Part shown: piece by piece, positions 27,291 through 36,051 of the stretch
Layout of the letters: every line of letters begins with the position of its first letter
Position numbering within the stretch: position 1 is the stretch's first letter
Assembly: GCA_001899005.1 (NCBI GenBank)
Contig: MKUW01000001.1
Location: forward strand, 1 to 64,000
Reading direction: 5' to 3'
Source of the DNA: Chloroflexi bacterium 44-23
GTDB lineage: Bacteria > Chloroflexota > Anaerolineae > Anaerolineales > Anaerolineaceae
DNA: 64,000 bases
Notes under the pieces: generated by a model
Told to the model about the DNA's origin: nothing
What the model saw: the letters and a program-made list of their open reading frames with translations, nothing else
The model's database searches: none
Made by a program: the position numbers and the translations under genes

Positions 27291-27467
27291 TGGTTGACAC
27301 CTATCTTTTGGATAAGGCAGTAGGTTAATTCTACTGTAGCGGTGGCGAATAACGGCTGTTGAATTTCCATTAGCGGGTTATTGGTTATCCGGTCTGCAAG
27401 TTCCCAACTTTCCCTTGCCACATGATCGACAATGAACATCTGCCACTTTACATCCCCCTCAACCTCG

Positions 27468-27953
27468 TTATTCCACTGGATACCCGGCAGCCTGCCAGGC
27501 TTGAAAACTGCCTAAAATGGGTGTGACCTTTTCAAAACCATTCGACAACAAATATTGTGCCACACGGGCACTGGTCTGTTCGGCCGGTCAGGTGCAATAG
27601 GTAATAATCCAATCCTGCGGATTGAGCTCCGTTAAACGGCTTGGCATTTGCGTTTCGGGAATGGACAATGCGCCTTTAATATGCTCGCTGGCATAATCGC
27701 TGGCACTGCGTACGTCCACAAAAACTGCACTGCCGCTATCATAGGCAGCTTTTGCGTCAGCCAGAGCAACACGCGGCACCTCTGGGTAAGGGATGTCACT
27801 ATTCTGAACTGCAGCGGTTTGCAATGGTTTATTTCGATTTTGCCCTTGTGTACTGAGCACTACCCCTGCAATTATCAGCATTGCAACCCCTACCAAAACC
27901 ATCACCAAAGCCGGGTTGATTTGTGTAGAGCGATTCTTCGTTTTTTTTGCCAT
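27468..27953 (-). CDS. Membrane-anchored rhodanese with probable in-frame selenocysteine (TGA)
   Basis: 161 residues if TGA at 27588-27590 is read as selenocysteine, otherwise 121. N-terminal Lys/Arg-rich residues and a helix at about 14-34 indicate an N-in anchor with the domain outside. The rhodanese domain (about 60-161) has AVFVDVRSASDYASEHIKGA. The active-site region is ITYCT-(TGA)-PAEQTSARVAQ, aligning TGA (residue 122) with the second Cys of the family CxCPxExTSA motif. The frame continues through GFEKVTPILGSFQAWQAAGYPVE to TAA, matching the family's end. A hairpin GTGCC-CGTGT-GGCAC starts 16 nt after TGA and has G at loop position 2, as bacterial SECIS rules require. No sel genes lie in the window. 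The alternative is a recent nonsense mutation. Confidence 0.75.
27557..27571 (-). promoter_or_regulatory. Candidate bacterial SECIS hairpin
   Basis: On the minus strand, GTGCC / GGCAC (5-bp perfect stem) around the loop CGTGT. The apical loop begins 21 nt after the TGA and has a G among its first two bases, both within the published bacterial SECIS consensus (loop 16-37 nt from UGA). Confidence 0.6.
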
Positions 27954-28206
27954 GCAGCCTATCCACCTTTAATATTTATATCAAATGAGCGTATTTCTTC
28001 AATAAAACGCGGTAGGGAAGTTTTTTGTAGAGATTTCCTACCTAAAAACTCTCTGCCCCTAATTTTTAAAAAGATCCAATCGAGCACCTATTAGTATAGC
28101 CAATAATCCACATGGGAAGAATAAACTGTATAGTTGCCGCGCGAGTCCGTGGCTAATCGCATTTTTATGATATAAATGGAGATTAAAGATACTTGAGGGA
28201 AATAAG

Positions 28207-29034
28207 ATGAGCGCAAAAAAACCATTAATCCTGCTGACCAATGATGACGGCATCAAATCACCGGGCATCCATGAAGCTGCCCGTTACCTGGCGCGCCTGG
28301 GAGAAGTCATCCTGGTGGCTCCCCGCGAACAATCATCCGCCAGTGGCCGCAGTCACCCCCTAAGCTCAGATGGGCGCATTGAAAAGATCACCTGTTGCTT
28401 TGATGATCTTGATTTACCCGCCTACGCTGTGGGAGGCTCGCCAGCCCAATGTGTTGCGCGTGCTCTGGTGCAGGTGCTGCCTCGCAAACCAGACCTGGTG
28501 GTTTCAGGAATTAATTATGGAGAAAATTTCGGCACCGGCATCACTGTTTCGGGAACTATCGGCGCCGCGCTGGAGGCAGCCTCCTTTAGCATTCCTACCC
28601 TGGCGTCCTCACTGCAACTGCTCGATATCTCGGACTTTGACAAGTTCAATCCGGAGGTCAGCTTCGATACAGCCGCATTTTTCACCGCCAAATTTGCCCG
28701 GATTATCCTTGAACATCACCTGCCCGAGCAGGTTGACTTACTGAAATTGGAAATTCCCGCTTCTGCCACCCATGAGACTGAATGGCGTATGACTCGCCTG
28801 GCGCGCCACATGTACTTTGAACCCAGTTTCGACCCTCAATTCCAATGGGATGAACCCGGGCGGTTAACGTACCAAATAAAAGTCAACCCTGAAGATGTAG
28901 CGCCTGATTCAGACATTCATACCGTGGTTTTCGATGGAATGGTATCCGTCACACCCTTGACCATCGATTTTACTGCACCGATTGACCTGGCTGCCTGGGA
29001 AAGTAAACTGCGCAAGAATGGTAAAGTAACTTAA
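28207..29034 (+). CDS. surE: 5'/3'-nucleotidase SurE
   Basis: 275-aa SurE-family nucleotidase, which dephosphorylates nucleoside monophosphates in a metal-dependent reaction. LLTNDDGIKSPGI supplies the metal ligands Asp13/Asp14. APREQSSASGRSHPL contains the conserved Ser, and VVSGINYGENFGTGITVSGTIGAALEA contains the Asn ligand and the family signature. GAGGGAA precedes the ATG. No partner genes are adjacent. Confidence 0.95.
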   Translation: MSAKKPLILLTNDDGIKSPGIHEAARYLARLGEVILVAPREQSSASGRSHPLSSDGRIEKITCCFDDLDLPAYAVGGSPAQCVARALVQVLPRKPDLVVSGINYGENFGTGITVSGTIGAALEAASFSIPTLASSLQLLDISDFDKFNPEVSFDTAAFFTAKFARIILEHHLPEQVDLLKLEIPASATHETEWRMTRLARHMYFEPSFDPQFQWDEPGRLTYQIKVNPEDVAPDSDIHTVVFDGMVSVTPLTIDFTAPIDLAAWESKLRKNGKVT

Positions 29035-29439
29035 GCGGTTTCAGGTTTATCGCTCATAGGATACCTTTACCTGCGAGGGGTGCTTGGCGGCAGTACTCAA
29101 TCCGACTGCCGCAGCATGCGGGCAGTTATGATATCCATCGCATTGCACGCCAAATTCATGCCGGTCTATTTGTGCATACCGCCGCCAAAACCAACATTTA
29201 CACAAGGATTCTTGCCCTCGCCCCCATTACGGGGAGCAACTGTATTTGCTACTTTCAAATGTAGTACGACTTCAGTTCCTAGATAATTTTTCTGTTTTGA
29301 ATCAAGTATTTATACAAAATATTGTTTTTGTCTACTTCGGATACTACATTCAGCAGATAACCTGCGTTTCTCTGTTCGTTGGAGAAAATCGTTACAACAA
29401 CACACCCTGTGTAATGGCTTCTAGTGAAGGAGGAATATT
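29035..29439. other. Intergenic gap without a recognised gene
   Basis: About 400 bp. The minus strand across 29080-29230 shows a Cys/Gly-rich stretch (NPCVNVGFGGGMHK) interrupted by stops, which could be decayed coding sequence, but no family is recognised. The remainder is AT-rich with no structure seen. Confidence 0.35.
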
Positions 29440-29934
29440 TTGGAAAACTCCAAAGAAAACCAAATACAAAAACTGCCTTTTCATCTGCTTCATTCCGGCC
29501 AGGATAGTGAAGGTCAGGTTCGCAGCTTGGGTATCAGTGCTATTTCCTTCAAATTAATTCAAGGTGGTCAGGATGGCCTGTTGATCATCGAAAATACATT
29601 CAACAAAGCGGGCGGACCTGCTCGTCATCTGCACTTCAATCAGGATGAGTGGTTTTATAGCCTGCAAGGTGAATTCCTTTTTGAGATAGGTAGCCAAAAA
29701 ATGCTGCTGAAACCAGGCGATTCCGTATTGGCACCCCGCCAAGTCGCACATGTGTGGGCCTTCAGTGGCAGCCCGCGCCAGGAACAGGGCCGTATTTTGA
29801 TCGCTTTTCTGCCAGCGGGAAAGATGGAGGCCTTTTTTCGCAAAGTCACTCAAGCAAACGCCATGCCGCCGCAAGATCCGGCTCTATGGTTGGAACACGG
29901 CATGCAATTGCTTGGTCCGCCTTTGAAGGTATAA
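29440..29934 (+). CDS. Cupin-domain protein
   Basis: 164 aa with a TTG start 6 bp after GGAGG. A single cupin barrel: ARHLHFNQDEWFYSLQGEFLFEIG gives metal ligands His63, His65 and Glu70, and PRQVAHVWAFS gives His104. C-terminal residues 120-164 form a helix-rich tail. Such small cupins bind Mn, Zn or Fe and have diverse roles; none can be chosen. It stands alone, convergent with the downstream hydrolase. Confidence 0.88.
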   Translation: MENSKENQIQKLPFHLLHSGQDSEGQVRSLGISAISFKLIQGGQDGLLIIENTFNKAGGPARHLHFNQDEWFYSLQGEFLFEIGSQKMLLKPGDSVLAPRQVAHVWAFSGSPRQEQGRILIAFLPAGKMEAFFRKVTQANAMPPQDPALWLEHGMQLLGPPLKV

Positions 29935-29961
29935 CGGTCGGTGGTGGACCGGCTGTCTTAA

Positions 29962-30906
29962 TTACTGATTAAAAAACTTCACCAGGGCGGCGTTGACCAA
30001 ATCCGCTTTTTCAAAATGCGGCAGGTGGCCGGCCTGCGCCAGCTGGAGATACTCAGCTTGCGGCAGCGCCTGGCGAGCTTTGATGATAGCGTCATATGTA
30101 ACGCTCTGGTCTTCTTCACCCCAAATCAATAAAACTGGGATACCGCTTTGCGCCAATTGGCGGTATTCTCCAAGGGCGTCCATCTGCGGCAGGTGCCGGA
30201 TGGTGGAAAGCAGCGCTTTACGGAAACCCTTGTATTCCATCTGCTGGCGGTAACGCTTCTCCCAATCCGGCAGCATGGCTGGGTTGAAAGCGTCTGCTGC
30301 CTGCGAAGATGGCAAATAAACCGGTACCATATAGACTTTCATCACCCATTCTCCCAGCAAAGGCACATTCATCGGAAAAATGGTCCCGGCTGTGACTGGC
30401 TGGGTTTCAGGTGCCACCAGCGCCAGGCTGAGCACATGCGCAGGGTTGCGATTAGCATAAGCAGACACAATCGGCCCGCCCATCGAAAGCCCCACCAGGT
30501 TGAAAGCCTTATCCGGGACCACTGCGCCAGTCAACTGGCTCAACTGGCGCACAAATAAATCGAGGGTATAGTCTACATCCGGGCGGTCGGAATAACCGCG
30601 GCCGAACAGGTCATAGCGTAAAACCTGAAAGCCGGCTGCGTTTAACCCGATCACCGTCGGGTCCCAGACATAATACGGCACCGAAAAACCATGCACCAAA
30701 ACAACCAATGGCCCATCCTGCGGGCCACTCAGTTCATAATGGGTAACGCCATCTTCCAATTGAATAAATTGTCCCGGCAGGTCAGCACGGCTGACCGGAT
30801 CCAGGCTGCGCGTTTCTTGAAAGGAAAACAGATATGATGCCAGCAAAGCAATCACGATAAGATCGAAAATAATGAAGGCGTTCAGCAGTCTTTTATTTTT
30901 TCGCAT
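29962..30906 (-). CDS. Membrane-anchored alpha/beta hydrolase
   Basis: 314 aa from the ATG at 30906 (a GTG two codons earlier is also possible). Residues 8-28 form an N-terminal anchor, so the domain faces outward. The oxyanion motif is LVHGFS (71-75), the nucleophile elbow GLSMGG has Ser141, the acid is Asp266 in GEEDQS, and the catalytic His294 lies in AGHLPH. The cap domain (about 175-235) is rich in aromatic residues. An esterase or lipase-like enzyme is expected; the substrate is not identifiable. Confidence 0.9.
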   Translation of the reverse strand: MRKNKRLLNAFIIFDLIVIALLASYLFSFQETRSLDPVSRADLPGQFIQLEDGVTHYELSGPQDGPLVVLVHGFSVPYYVWDPTVIGLNAAGFQVLRYDLFGRGYSDRPDVDYTLDLFVRQLSQLTGAVVPDKAFNLVGLSMGGPIVSAYANRNPAHVLSLALVAPETQPVTAGTIFPMNVPLLGEWVMKVYMVPVYLPSSQAADAFNPAMLPDWEKRYRQQMEYKGFRKALLSTIRHLPQMDALGEYRQLAQSGIPVLLIWGEEDQSVTYDAIIKARQALPQAEYLQLAQAGHLPHFEKADLVNAALVKFFNQ

Positions 30907-31051
30907 GGGCACCGGCCTTGGGAAATATCACTTGGGAAGGTTTAATTATATATGGCCTTGCTATAATTAATTTCATCATGGACGGCCAATTGATCTGGAA
31001 ATTAGAAATCTGCTGCCGATAAAACAGATTTGAGCGAGTACAATACTTAAT

Positions 31052-31258
31052 ATGGAAGATACCCCTCAAAAAACCTGTCGCTATTGTGGCAAATCTTTGC
31101 CGGAAGAAGCAATTTTTTGCTATTACTGTCGCCGCGAGCTGGTTACCCGGCCAGAGCGCCCGACCACTGAACCCAAGCCCATCAAGCTGCAAACCTGGGT
31201 AGCGGTTGGGTTGGTTGTCATCCTGTCTGTGGTGGTCGCTTATTTATTGCTGTCGTGA
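31052..31258 (+). CDS. Small zinc-ribbon membrane protein
   Basis: 68 aa. The N-terminal zinc ribbon has TCRYCGKSL and IFCYYCRREL (two CxxC pairs), followed by a Pro/Arg linker and a C-terminal membrane helix (about 48-67). Such proteins are common, very short and mostly uncharacterised; the ribbon faces the cytoplasm. It is divergently arranged from the hydrolase gene, 145 bp away. Confidence 0.82.
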   Translation: MEDTPQKTCRYCGKSLPEEAIFCYYCRRELVTRPERPTTEPKPIKLQTWVAVGLVVILSVVVAYLLLS

Positions 31259-31299
31259 ACAAGAGTTTTTATTTGTTTGAGTCTGTTATTGATACAGAT

Positions 31300-31410
31300 T
31301 CGTAACTGCTCAGCAATGTCATTGCAAGCCACCATTCTTGTTCTTTGGTGGCGTGCAATCCCTGTTAAGCTGAATACTTGTAAAACAGGAGATTGTTTCG
31401 CAAAGACAAT
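31300..31410 (-). repeat. Dispersed ~100-bp repeat, copy 3, with REP-like hairpin
   Basis: The best-conserved copy. Arms ATTGCAAGCCACCA (31321-31334) and TGGTGGCGTGCAAT (31346-31359) pair at 13 of 14 positions around an 11-base loop. The rest aligns in reverse complement with the copies near 5.8 and 6.4 kb. Confidence 0.65.
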
Positions 31411-31714
31411 GTTATTAGAAAGTATGAATAGTTATTAATTAACCACGAAATACACCAAACACACGAAATAATTTAAGCTCACGAACATGCTCAGAAGATC
31501 TACGAACATTGCTCCACATCCCGACTGAACGTAGGTTGTCGATTTGACATTGAGACTAGGTAAGAGAAATGTTCTTGCGGATGCATGGAGATAAGAACAA
31601 CAGGCAGTGCACAACAATATTTTCCTCCCACGAGAGCCCCGAGGAAAAAATTGAGGTTGCCGGAACCCAGCCTTTTGCAACCACAACCAAATAGAATAAT
31701 CAAAGTAGCTACCC

Positions 31715-31800
31715 AACCATGTCATTACGAGCAGCCGTTCTTGAACTTTGGTGACGTGATAACCCATTCAAGCTGAATAGTTGTAAAACTGGAGCTCTAG
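31715..31800 (-). repeat. Dispersed ~100-bp repeat, copy 4
   Basis: In reverse complement it reads CAGTTTTACAACTATTCAGC, then TTGAATGGGTTATCACG, TCACCAAAGTTCAAG and GTAATGACATGG, colinear with copy 3. Confidence 0.6.
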
Positions 31801-31998
31801 CCCAGTCATTTCAGCACCCTGTCCATTTTATTTACTCCCACATCTCCACCCAACCAAATTAACTCCATCATGGATTTTTTCGCTGACCTGGTCCTTTATT
31901 CATAACCATATTCCAATAGGGGTGTTCCAGCTTGTTGACAAACCATTTCTAATTGGGTGATATACTCAAAACAAATCCAACCAGGGAGAATCAAAACA

Positions 31999-32910
31999 AT
32001 GAAGCGAGCAGTCAGTGTCAGCATCGGCTCTTCAAAACGCGATAAACAGGTTACCTTTGATTTACTTGGACAAACCATCTCGTTGGAACGCATTGGCACC
32101 GATGGTGATATGCAAAAAGCGGCCAATCTCTACAAAGAATTGGATGGCCAGGTCGGAGCTCTTGGAGTCGGGGGCGCAGTGCTTGGTTTGCTGGTGGACC
32201 AGGATTGGTACGATTTTCACAGCATCCTGCCGCTTGTGAAGGATGTAAAACAAACGCCAGTAGTGGATGGCACCGGCCTGAAAGATACCGTCGAACGCCA
32301 GGCTGCTGACGTAGTCGCGCCTCTGTTGAACGGACAACCTAAACGTGTTTTTCAAATGAGTGGGGTCGACCGCTATGGCTTGGCGCGTGGCTTCACTGAT
32401 AGTGGTTATGAACAAATTTATGGTGACTTGCTTTTTTCAATTGGCTTACCCATACCAATTCGCAGTGACGCCAGCTTAAAACGTATGACCAAACTGCTTG
32501 CGCCAATTCTTTCCCGCTTTCCTTTCAGTTGGTTATACCCAACCGGTGAGAAACAGGAGCACAACAAACCCAAATACAGCCAGTATTTCGATTGGGCTTC
32601 CGTCATTTCCGGTGATTGCCATTACATCACCAAGTACATGCCAGCCAGCCTGCAAGGGAAAATCGTCGTCACCAACACCACCACTCCGAAAGATCGCGAG
32701 ATTTTCAAAGCGTCTGGGGTACGCTATCTAATCACAACCACACCCATGCTGGATGGACGCTCATTTGGCACCAATATGATTGAGGCAGCCATCCTAACTG
32801 CCTGGGATTGGAAAGAGCCTGTACATTACGGTCACCCGGGAAATTACTTCGAAAAAATGCAGGCAGTTGTGGCACAATTGGGGCTGCATCCCACGATCCA
32901 GGAGCTTTAA
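31999..32910 (+). CDS. Quinate-5-dehydrogenase-like protein (annotation by similarity)
   Basis: 303 aa from the ATG at 31999, with AGGGAGA upstream; a 14-codon extension is unlikely. It matches proteins I recall being annotated as quinate 5-dehydrogenase in Chloroflexi, beginning VSVSIGSSKRDKQV and RIGTDGDMQKAANLYKELDG. It has a GVGGAVLG glycine-rich segment and a C-terminal VVTNTTTPKDREIF ... RYLITTTPMLDGRSFGTNM. No classical Rossmann GxGxxG is obvious, so the assigned activity is doubtful. The downstream nucleotidyltransferase begins one base after its stop, suggesting a shared function. Confidence 0.75.
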   Translation: MKRAVSVSIGSSKRDKQVTFDLLGQTISLERIGTDGDMQKAANLYKELDGQVGALGVGGAVLGLLVDQDWYDFHSILPLVKDVKQTPVVDGTGLKDTVERQAADVVAPLLNGQPKRVFQMSGVDRYGLARGFTDSGYEQIYGDLLFSIGLPIPIRSDASLKRMTKLLAPILSRFPFSWLYPTGEKQEHNKPKYSQYFDWASVISGDCHYITKYMPASLQGKIVVTNTTTPKDREIFKASGVRYLITTTPMLDGRSFGTNMIEAAILTAWDWKEPVHYGHPGNYFEKMQAVVAQLGLHPTIQEL

Positions 32911-32911
32911 A

Positions 32912-33709
32912 ATGGATGTTATCTTAACCGCAGGGGGAGTCCCCGTTTCTGAAGATCCATTATTTTCTTATACGCAAGGAAAACCAAAAGCCCTGCTGGA
33001 GCTGGGCGGCAAGCCTATGATTCAGTGGACGGTGGACTGCCTTTCAGCAGTAAAGCAAGTCGATACGTTGGTTCTGGTTGGTCTGGATGACACGGTAGAC
33101 GTACAGTTTGACGGTCGACTGCTGCGCATGGAATCCAAAGATGATATGGTTTCCAATATCATCGCAGCCGCACATCTTCTGCTCGAGAAAGGTAATTCCA
33201 GCCCACAAGCCCTGGTGATGGCATCGGATATACCGACCGTTAAACCCGCCATGGTTGAATGGCTGATCGAGCAGGTACAGGGAACCACCAATGAAATCAC
33301 CTACACCGTGGTGACCAAAGATGTTATGGAAGCCCGCTTCCCAGGTTCGCACCGTTCTTTTATACCCCTCAAAGACATGCAAGTTTGTGGTGGCGATGTC
33401 AACGCCATTAACATTGAGACAATCGACTATGATAATCCCATTTGGCGCAAGCTGATTGATAATCGCAAAAATGCATTAAAACAAGCTGCCTTACTGGGTC
33501 TGGATACCCTTCTGCTGATCCTGCTGCGTGCCTTGACGCTGAAACAATTGGAAACACGCCTAAGCAAACGACTGGGCATCAATGGTCGCGTATTGGTCAG
33601 CCCGTTTGCCGAGACTGCCATGGATGTCGATAAACCGCATCAGTACGAGATGATCGCCGCCGATTTTCGGTTTACCGAGGTTATTGGGGCAGTGAGGGGG
33701 AGATATTAA
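32912..33709 (+). CDS. MobA-like NTP transferase domain protein
   Basis: 265 aa from the ATG one base after the previous stop; GGAGC upstream. The N-terminal nucleotidyltransferase fold has ILTAGGVPVSEDPLFSYTQGKPKALLELGGKPMI, the modified signature of NTP transferases with the essential Lys in GKPKALLELGGKPM. DIPTVKPAMVEWLIEQV holds the metal-binding Asp. The C-terminal half (about 180-265) is helical with a GRVLVSPFAETAMDVDKPHQYE ending. It probably transfers a nucleotidyl group to a sugar phosphate or cofactor, paired with the preceding gene. The acceptor is unknown. Confidence 0.88.
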   Translation: MDVILTAGGVPVSEDPLFSYTQGKPKALLELGGKPMIQWTVDCLSAVKQVDTLVLVGLDDTVDVQFDGRLLRMESKDDMVSNIIAAAHLLLEKGNSSPQALVMASDIPTVKPAMVEWLIEQVQGTTNEITYTVVTKDVMEARFPGSHRSFIPLKDMQVCGGDVNAINIETIDYDNPIWRKLIDNRKNALKQAALLGLDTLLLILLRALTLKQLETRLSKRLGINGRVLVSPFAETAMDVDKPHQYEMIAADFRFTEVIGAVRGRY

Positions 33710-33949
33710 GAATGAAGTTTAAGCGCAATGGTAATTCCAAGCTCATTTTTACTTCATGGAGCTATCATCTTCAGTTAATTATTCGCAAGATTGTTATATT
33801 CACCTGTAGCATGATTGCACGCATGCTGTCGGAATCAATTTGTTCGATTACTTTATCTAGTCTCAACTTCTGCTAAAGTAACTTTGGTTAAATGTGTGAT
33901 AAAAGAGTTGTCTAAAGTCAATTACCTCTTAAATATAATAATAATAAGA

Positions 33950-34897
33950 TTATGTTTTCAGAAATGCTTCAACTTCTGCCAAAGTGGGAAAAGAGGTCTG
34001 AGTGCCAATTTTTGTGACTGATAATGCCGCAGCCAAGTTGGCGAAACGGACGGCATCTGGAAGTCCCTGTCCAGTAGATAGCGCATAGGCTAAACTACCA
34101 ATAAAAGAATCTCCTGCCCCAGTTGTATCAGTGATATCTACCTTCACTGCTGGGAAATGATGAGAGTCTCCATTATCAAAGAGAAAAACACCATCTTTTC
34201 CTAACGTTATCAAGATTTTTTGCGCACCCAATTTCTGCAATGTTTGAGCTGCTTCTTCAGCACCCTTGATCCCGCTCACTTCTATACCTGTTAGCATTTC
34301 GGCTTCAGTTTCGTTTGGAATAAGAATATCTGATAGTGCAATGAGCTTCGAATTAATCAAACGAGCCGGTGCGGGATTAAGAATAGTCAATATGCCAGCA
34401 TCTCGCGCGATCTTGAATCCGGCCATTATTGCATCATCGCGAATCTCAAGTTGGGAAACAACAAGTTTGGCAGATCGAATCTGTTCCGCAGCCTGTTTCA
34501 CTTCTTCAGCGGAAAGCATAAGATTAGCTCCAGGGATGATTACAATGATATTGCTTCCATCGGAATCGACAAATATTGGCGCTACACCGGAAGCACCCCC
34601 TTTTTCTAAATAAACATTCTCTGTAGAAATTCCAAAATTTGAGAGATTATCTCGTATCATTTTTCCGAATAAGTCGTCGCCCACTTTTGTAACCATTCCG
34701 ACTCGAGCCCCTAACTTAGCCGCCATTACTGCTTGATTTGCGCCTTTACCGCCAAAGCCAAGATGGAATGAATCGCCAATTAGGGTTTCGCCCATTTTTG
34801 GAATACGGGGAATATGGCACAGAAAATCGATCATATTACTTCCAACCACAACGATATCCAATTCTGATTTATTTTTAATGCTATCCAGCTTATTCAT
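33950..34897 (-). CDS. Ribokinase-like PfkB sugar kinase
   Basis: 315 aa. The PfkB signatures are present: GGKGANQAVMAAKLGARVGMVTKVG (N-terminal) and DTTGAGDSFIGSLAYAL (C-terminal, with the catalytic Asp in TGAGD). The N terminus VVGSNMIDFLCHIPRIPKMGETL matches ribokinases. It phosphorylates a ribose-like sugar, possibly a pathway product. It is the last gene of the catabolic cluster, with a 281-bp gap from the gene before it, so it may have its own promoter. Substrate unassigned. Confidence 0.92.
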   Translation of the reverse strand: MNKLDSIKNKSELDIVVVGSNMIDFLCHIPRIPKMGETLIGDSFHLGFGGKGANQAVMAAKLGARVGMVTKVGDDLFGKMIRDNLSNFGISTENVYLEKGGASGVAPIFVDSDGSNIIVIIPGANLMLSAEEVKQAAEQIRSAKLVVSQLEIRDDAIMAGFKIARDAGILTILNPAPARLINSKLIALSDILIPNETEAEMLTGIEVSGIKGAEEAAQTLQKLGAQKILITLGKDGVFLFDNGDSHHFPAVKVDITDTTGAGDSFIGSLAYALSTGQGLPDAVRFANLAAALSVTKIGTQTSFPTLAEVEAFLKT

Positions 34898-35178
34898 CCC
34901 TCACATCCTTCCTTGTTTGCAAATCAACCCACTAGCTGATTCCAAAAAAGTTGGAAAAATACACACGACAAAAGACAATTAATTAGGTGTAAAACAATAT
35001 TTCCATCATTCATTGTTATCGATTTTTTCCAAAAATATATGCCTTCGACTCACAAAAATAAAAACAACTATGGTAAGGTGATGAGGCGGTTGATTAGTCG
35101 TAATGCCTAAATAGCTTTTAATGTCAATAGTGATGATGCTGAAAAATGCTACACGTGATGGGCAAGAAACTGCATGAC

Positions 35179-36051
35179 TTAATCAAAACCTGACACCGGC
35201 ACCGGTGAAATCAGTAGCCTTCCTCTGTTCACCAAGGTGCCGATACCATCAATAGTAATCTCACAGATATCCCCATCAAGCAGACCATTTGCATCTGGGC
35301 GAATAATGGCGGTGCCAATCATTAGGACCGTTCCTTCGGGTAAGGGATTATATTCGGCAGCAAAATTGGACAATTCGTCAAATGACCAGCGCATCAAAGA
35401 TTGCTTAATCGATCCATGAAATAAGATTTTTTCATCTCTTTTTACCCAACAATTAATCTCCGCATTGAGTGGCAGCTCGTCTATTGTTACAGCCAATGGG
35501 CCAAGAGAACAACAAGCTTCATATGTTTTACACTGGGCAAGATACAAAGGATTGCGCGCCTCTATATCCCATGCTGAAACATCGTTTCCCACGGTGAAGA
35601 AGACTGGTTTCATGTCCTTATTCAAAATGATACATAACTCCGGTTCTACTGCCGTATAGGTAGAGTCACCCCGGATACCGATTCCATCATTAGGGCCTAC
35701 AACCCGAAAGCCTGTGGTTTTAAAAAAGATCTCAGGACGATTTGCATTAATCGCTGCTGTATATGCTGGGCCGGAAGGAATTACTGGTGAAGCAGCAAAC
35801 TGTGGGCCTCGCTCATAGGTAAATCCGAAAGCCCATACTTCCGGCGGATTAATTGGTGCTAAAAGCTTGTAGTCACGATCAACCCCATCGAGCAGAGCAG
35901 TCCACTCTAGTGAATTAGCAGTTCGATCAGGTTGAAAATTTTCTGGGACCTGAAGGAGAGAAGAATGCTGGGTCAACCATAATTTGTCACCATCGAGATA
36001 TCCAATTACTTGTTTACTTTTAATCCTGGATTCAATTCTGGCAAGTTTCAT
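35179..36051 (-). CDS. Fumarylacetoacetate-hydrolase-family enzyme (sugar-acid type)
   Basis: 290 aa. The metal triad is in VEPELCII (Glu136, Glu138) and GNDVSAWDIEARN (Asp157). The run NPLYLAQCKTYEACCSLGP closely resembles the ...NPLYLPQAK...LGP segment of 2-keto-3-deoxy-pentonate dehydratases (KdaD/AraD1 type) rather than true fumarylacetoacetases. The start overlaps the end of the luciferase-like gene by 4 bp. It is likely the enzyme that dehydrates a 2-keto-3-deoxy sugar acid; this is an inference from motif and context. Confidence 0.85.
   Translation of the reverse strand: MKLARIESRIKSKQVIGYLDGDKLWLTQHSSLLQVPENFQPDRTANSLEWTALLDGVDRDYKLLAPINPPEVWAFGFTYERGPQFAASPVIPSGPAYTAAINANRPEIFFKTTGFRVVGPNDGIGIRGDSTYTAVEPELCIILNKDMKPVFFTVGNDVSAWDIEARNPLYLAQCKTYEACCSLGPLAVTIDELPLNAEINCWVKRDEKILFHGSIKQSLMRWSFDELSNFAAEYNPLPEGTVLMIGTAIIRPDANGLLDGDICEITIDGIGTLVNRGRLLISPVPVSGFD

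Larger units (their letters stand above)
31259..31998. other. 740-bp intergenic region with two dispersed repeats
   Basis: Holds two minus-strand copies of the ~100-bp repeat family (about 31300-31410 and 31715-31800) and a CACGAAATACACC-type run near 31445. No coding sequence was recognised. The promoter of the next gene was not identified. Confidence 0.55.

Noticed and set aside
29080..29230. Minus-strand Cys/Gly-rich stretch
   Set aside because: Two stops within it and no family; only noted as possible decay.
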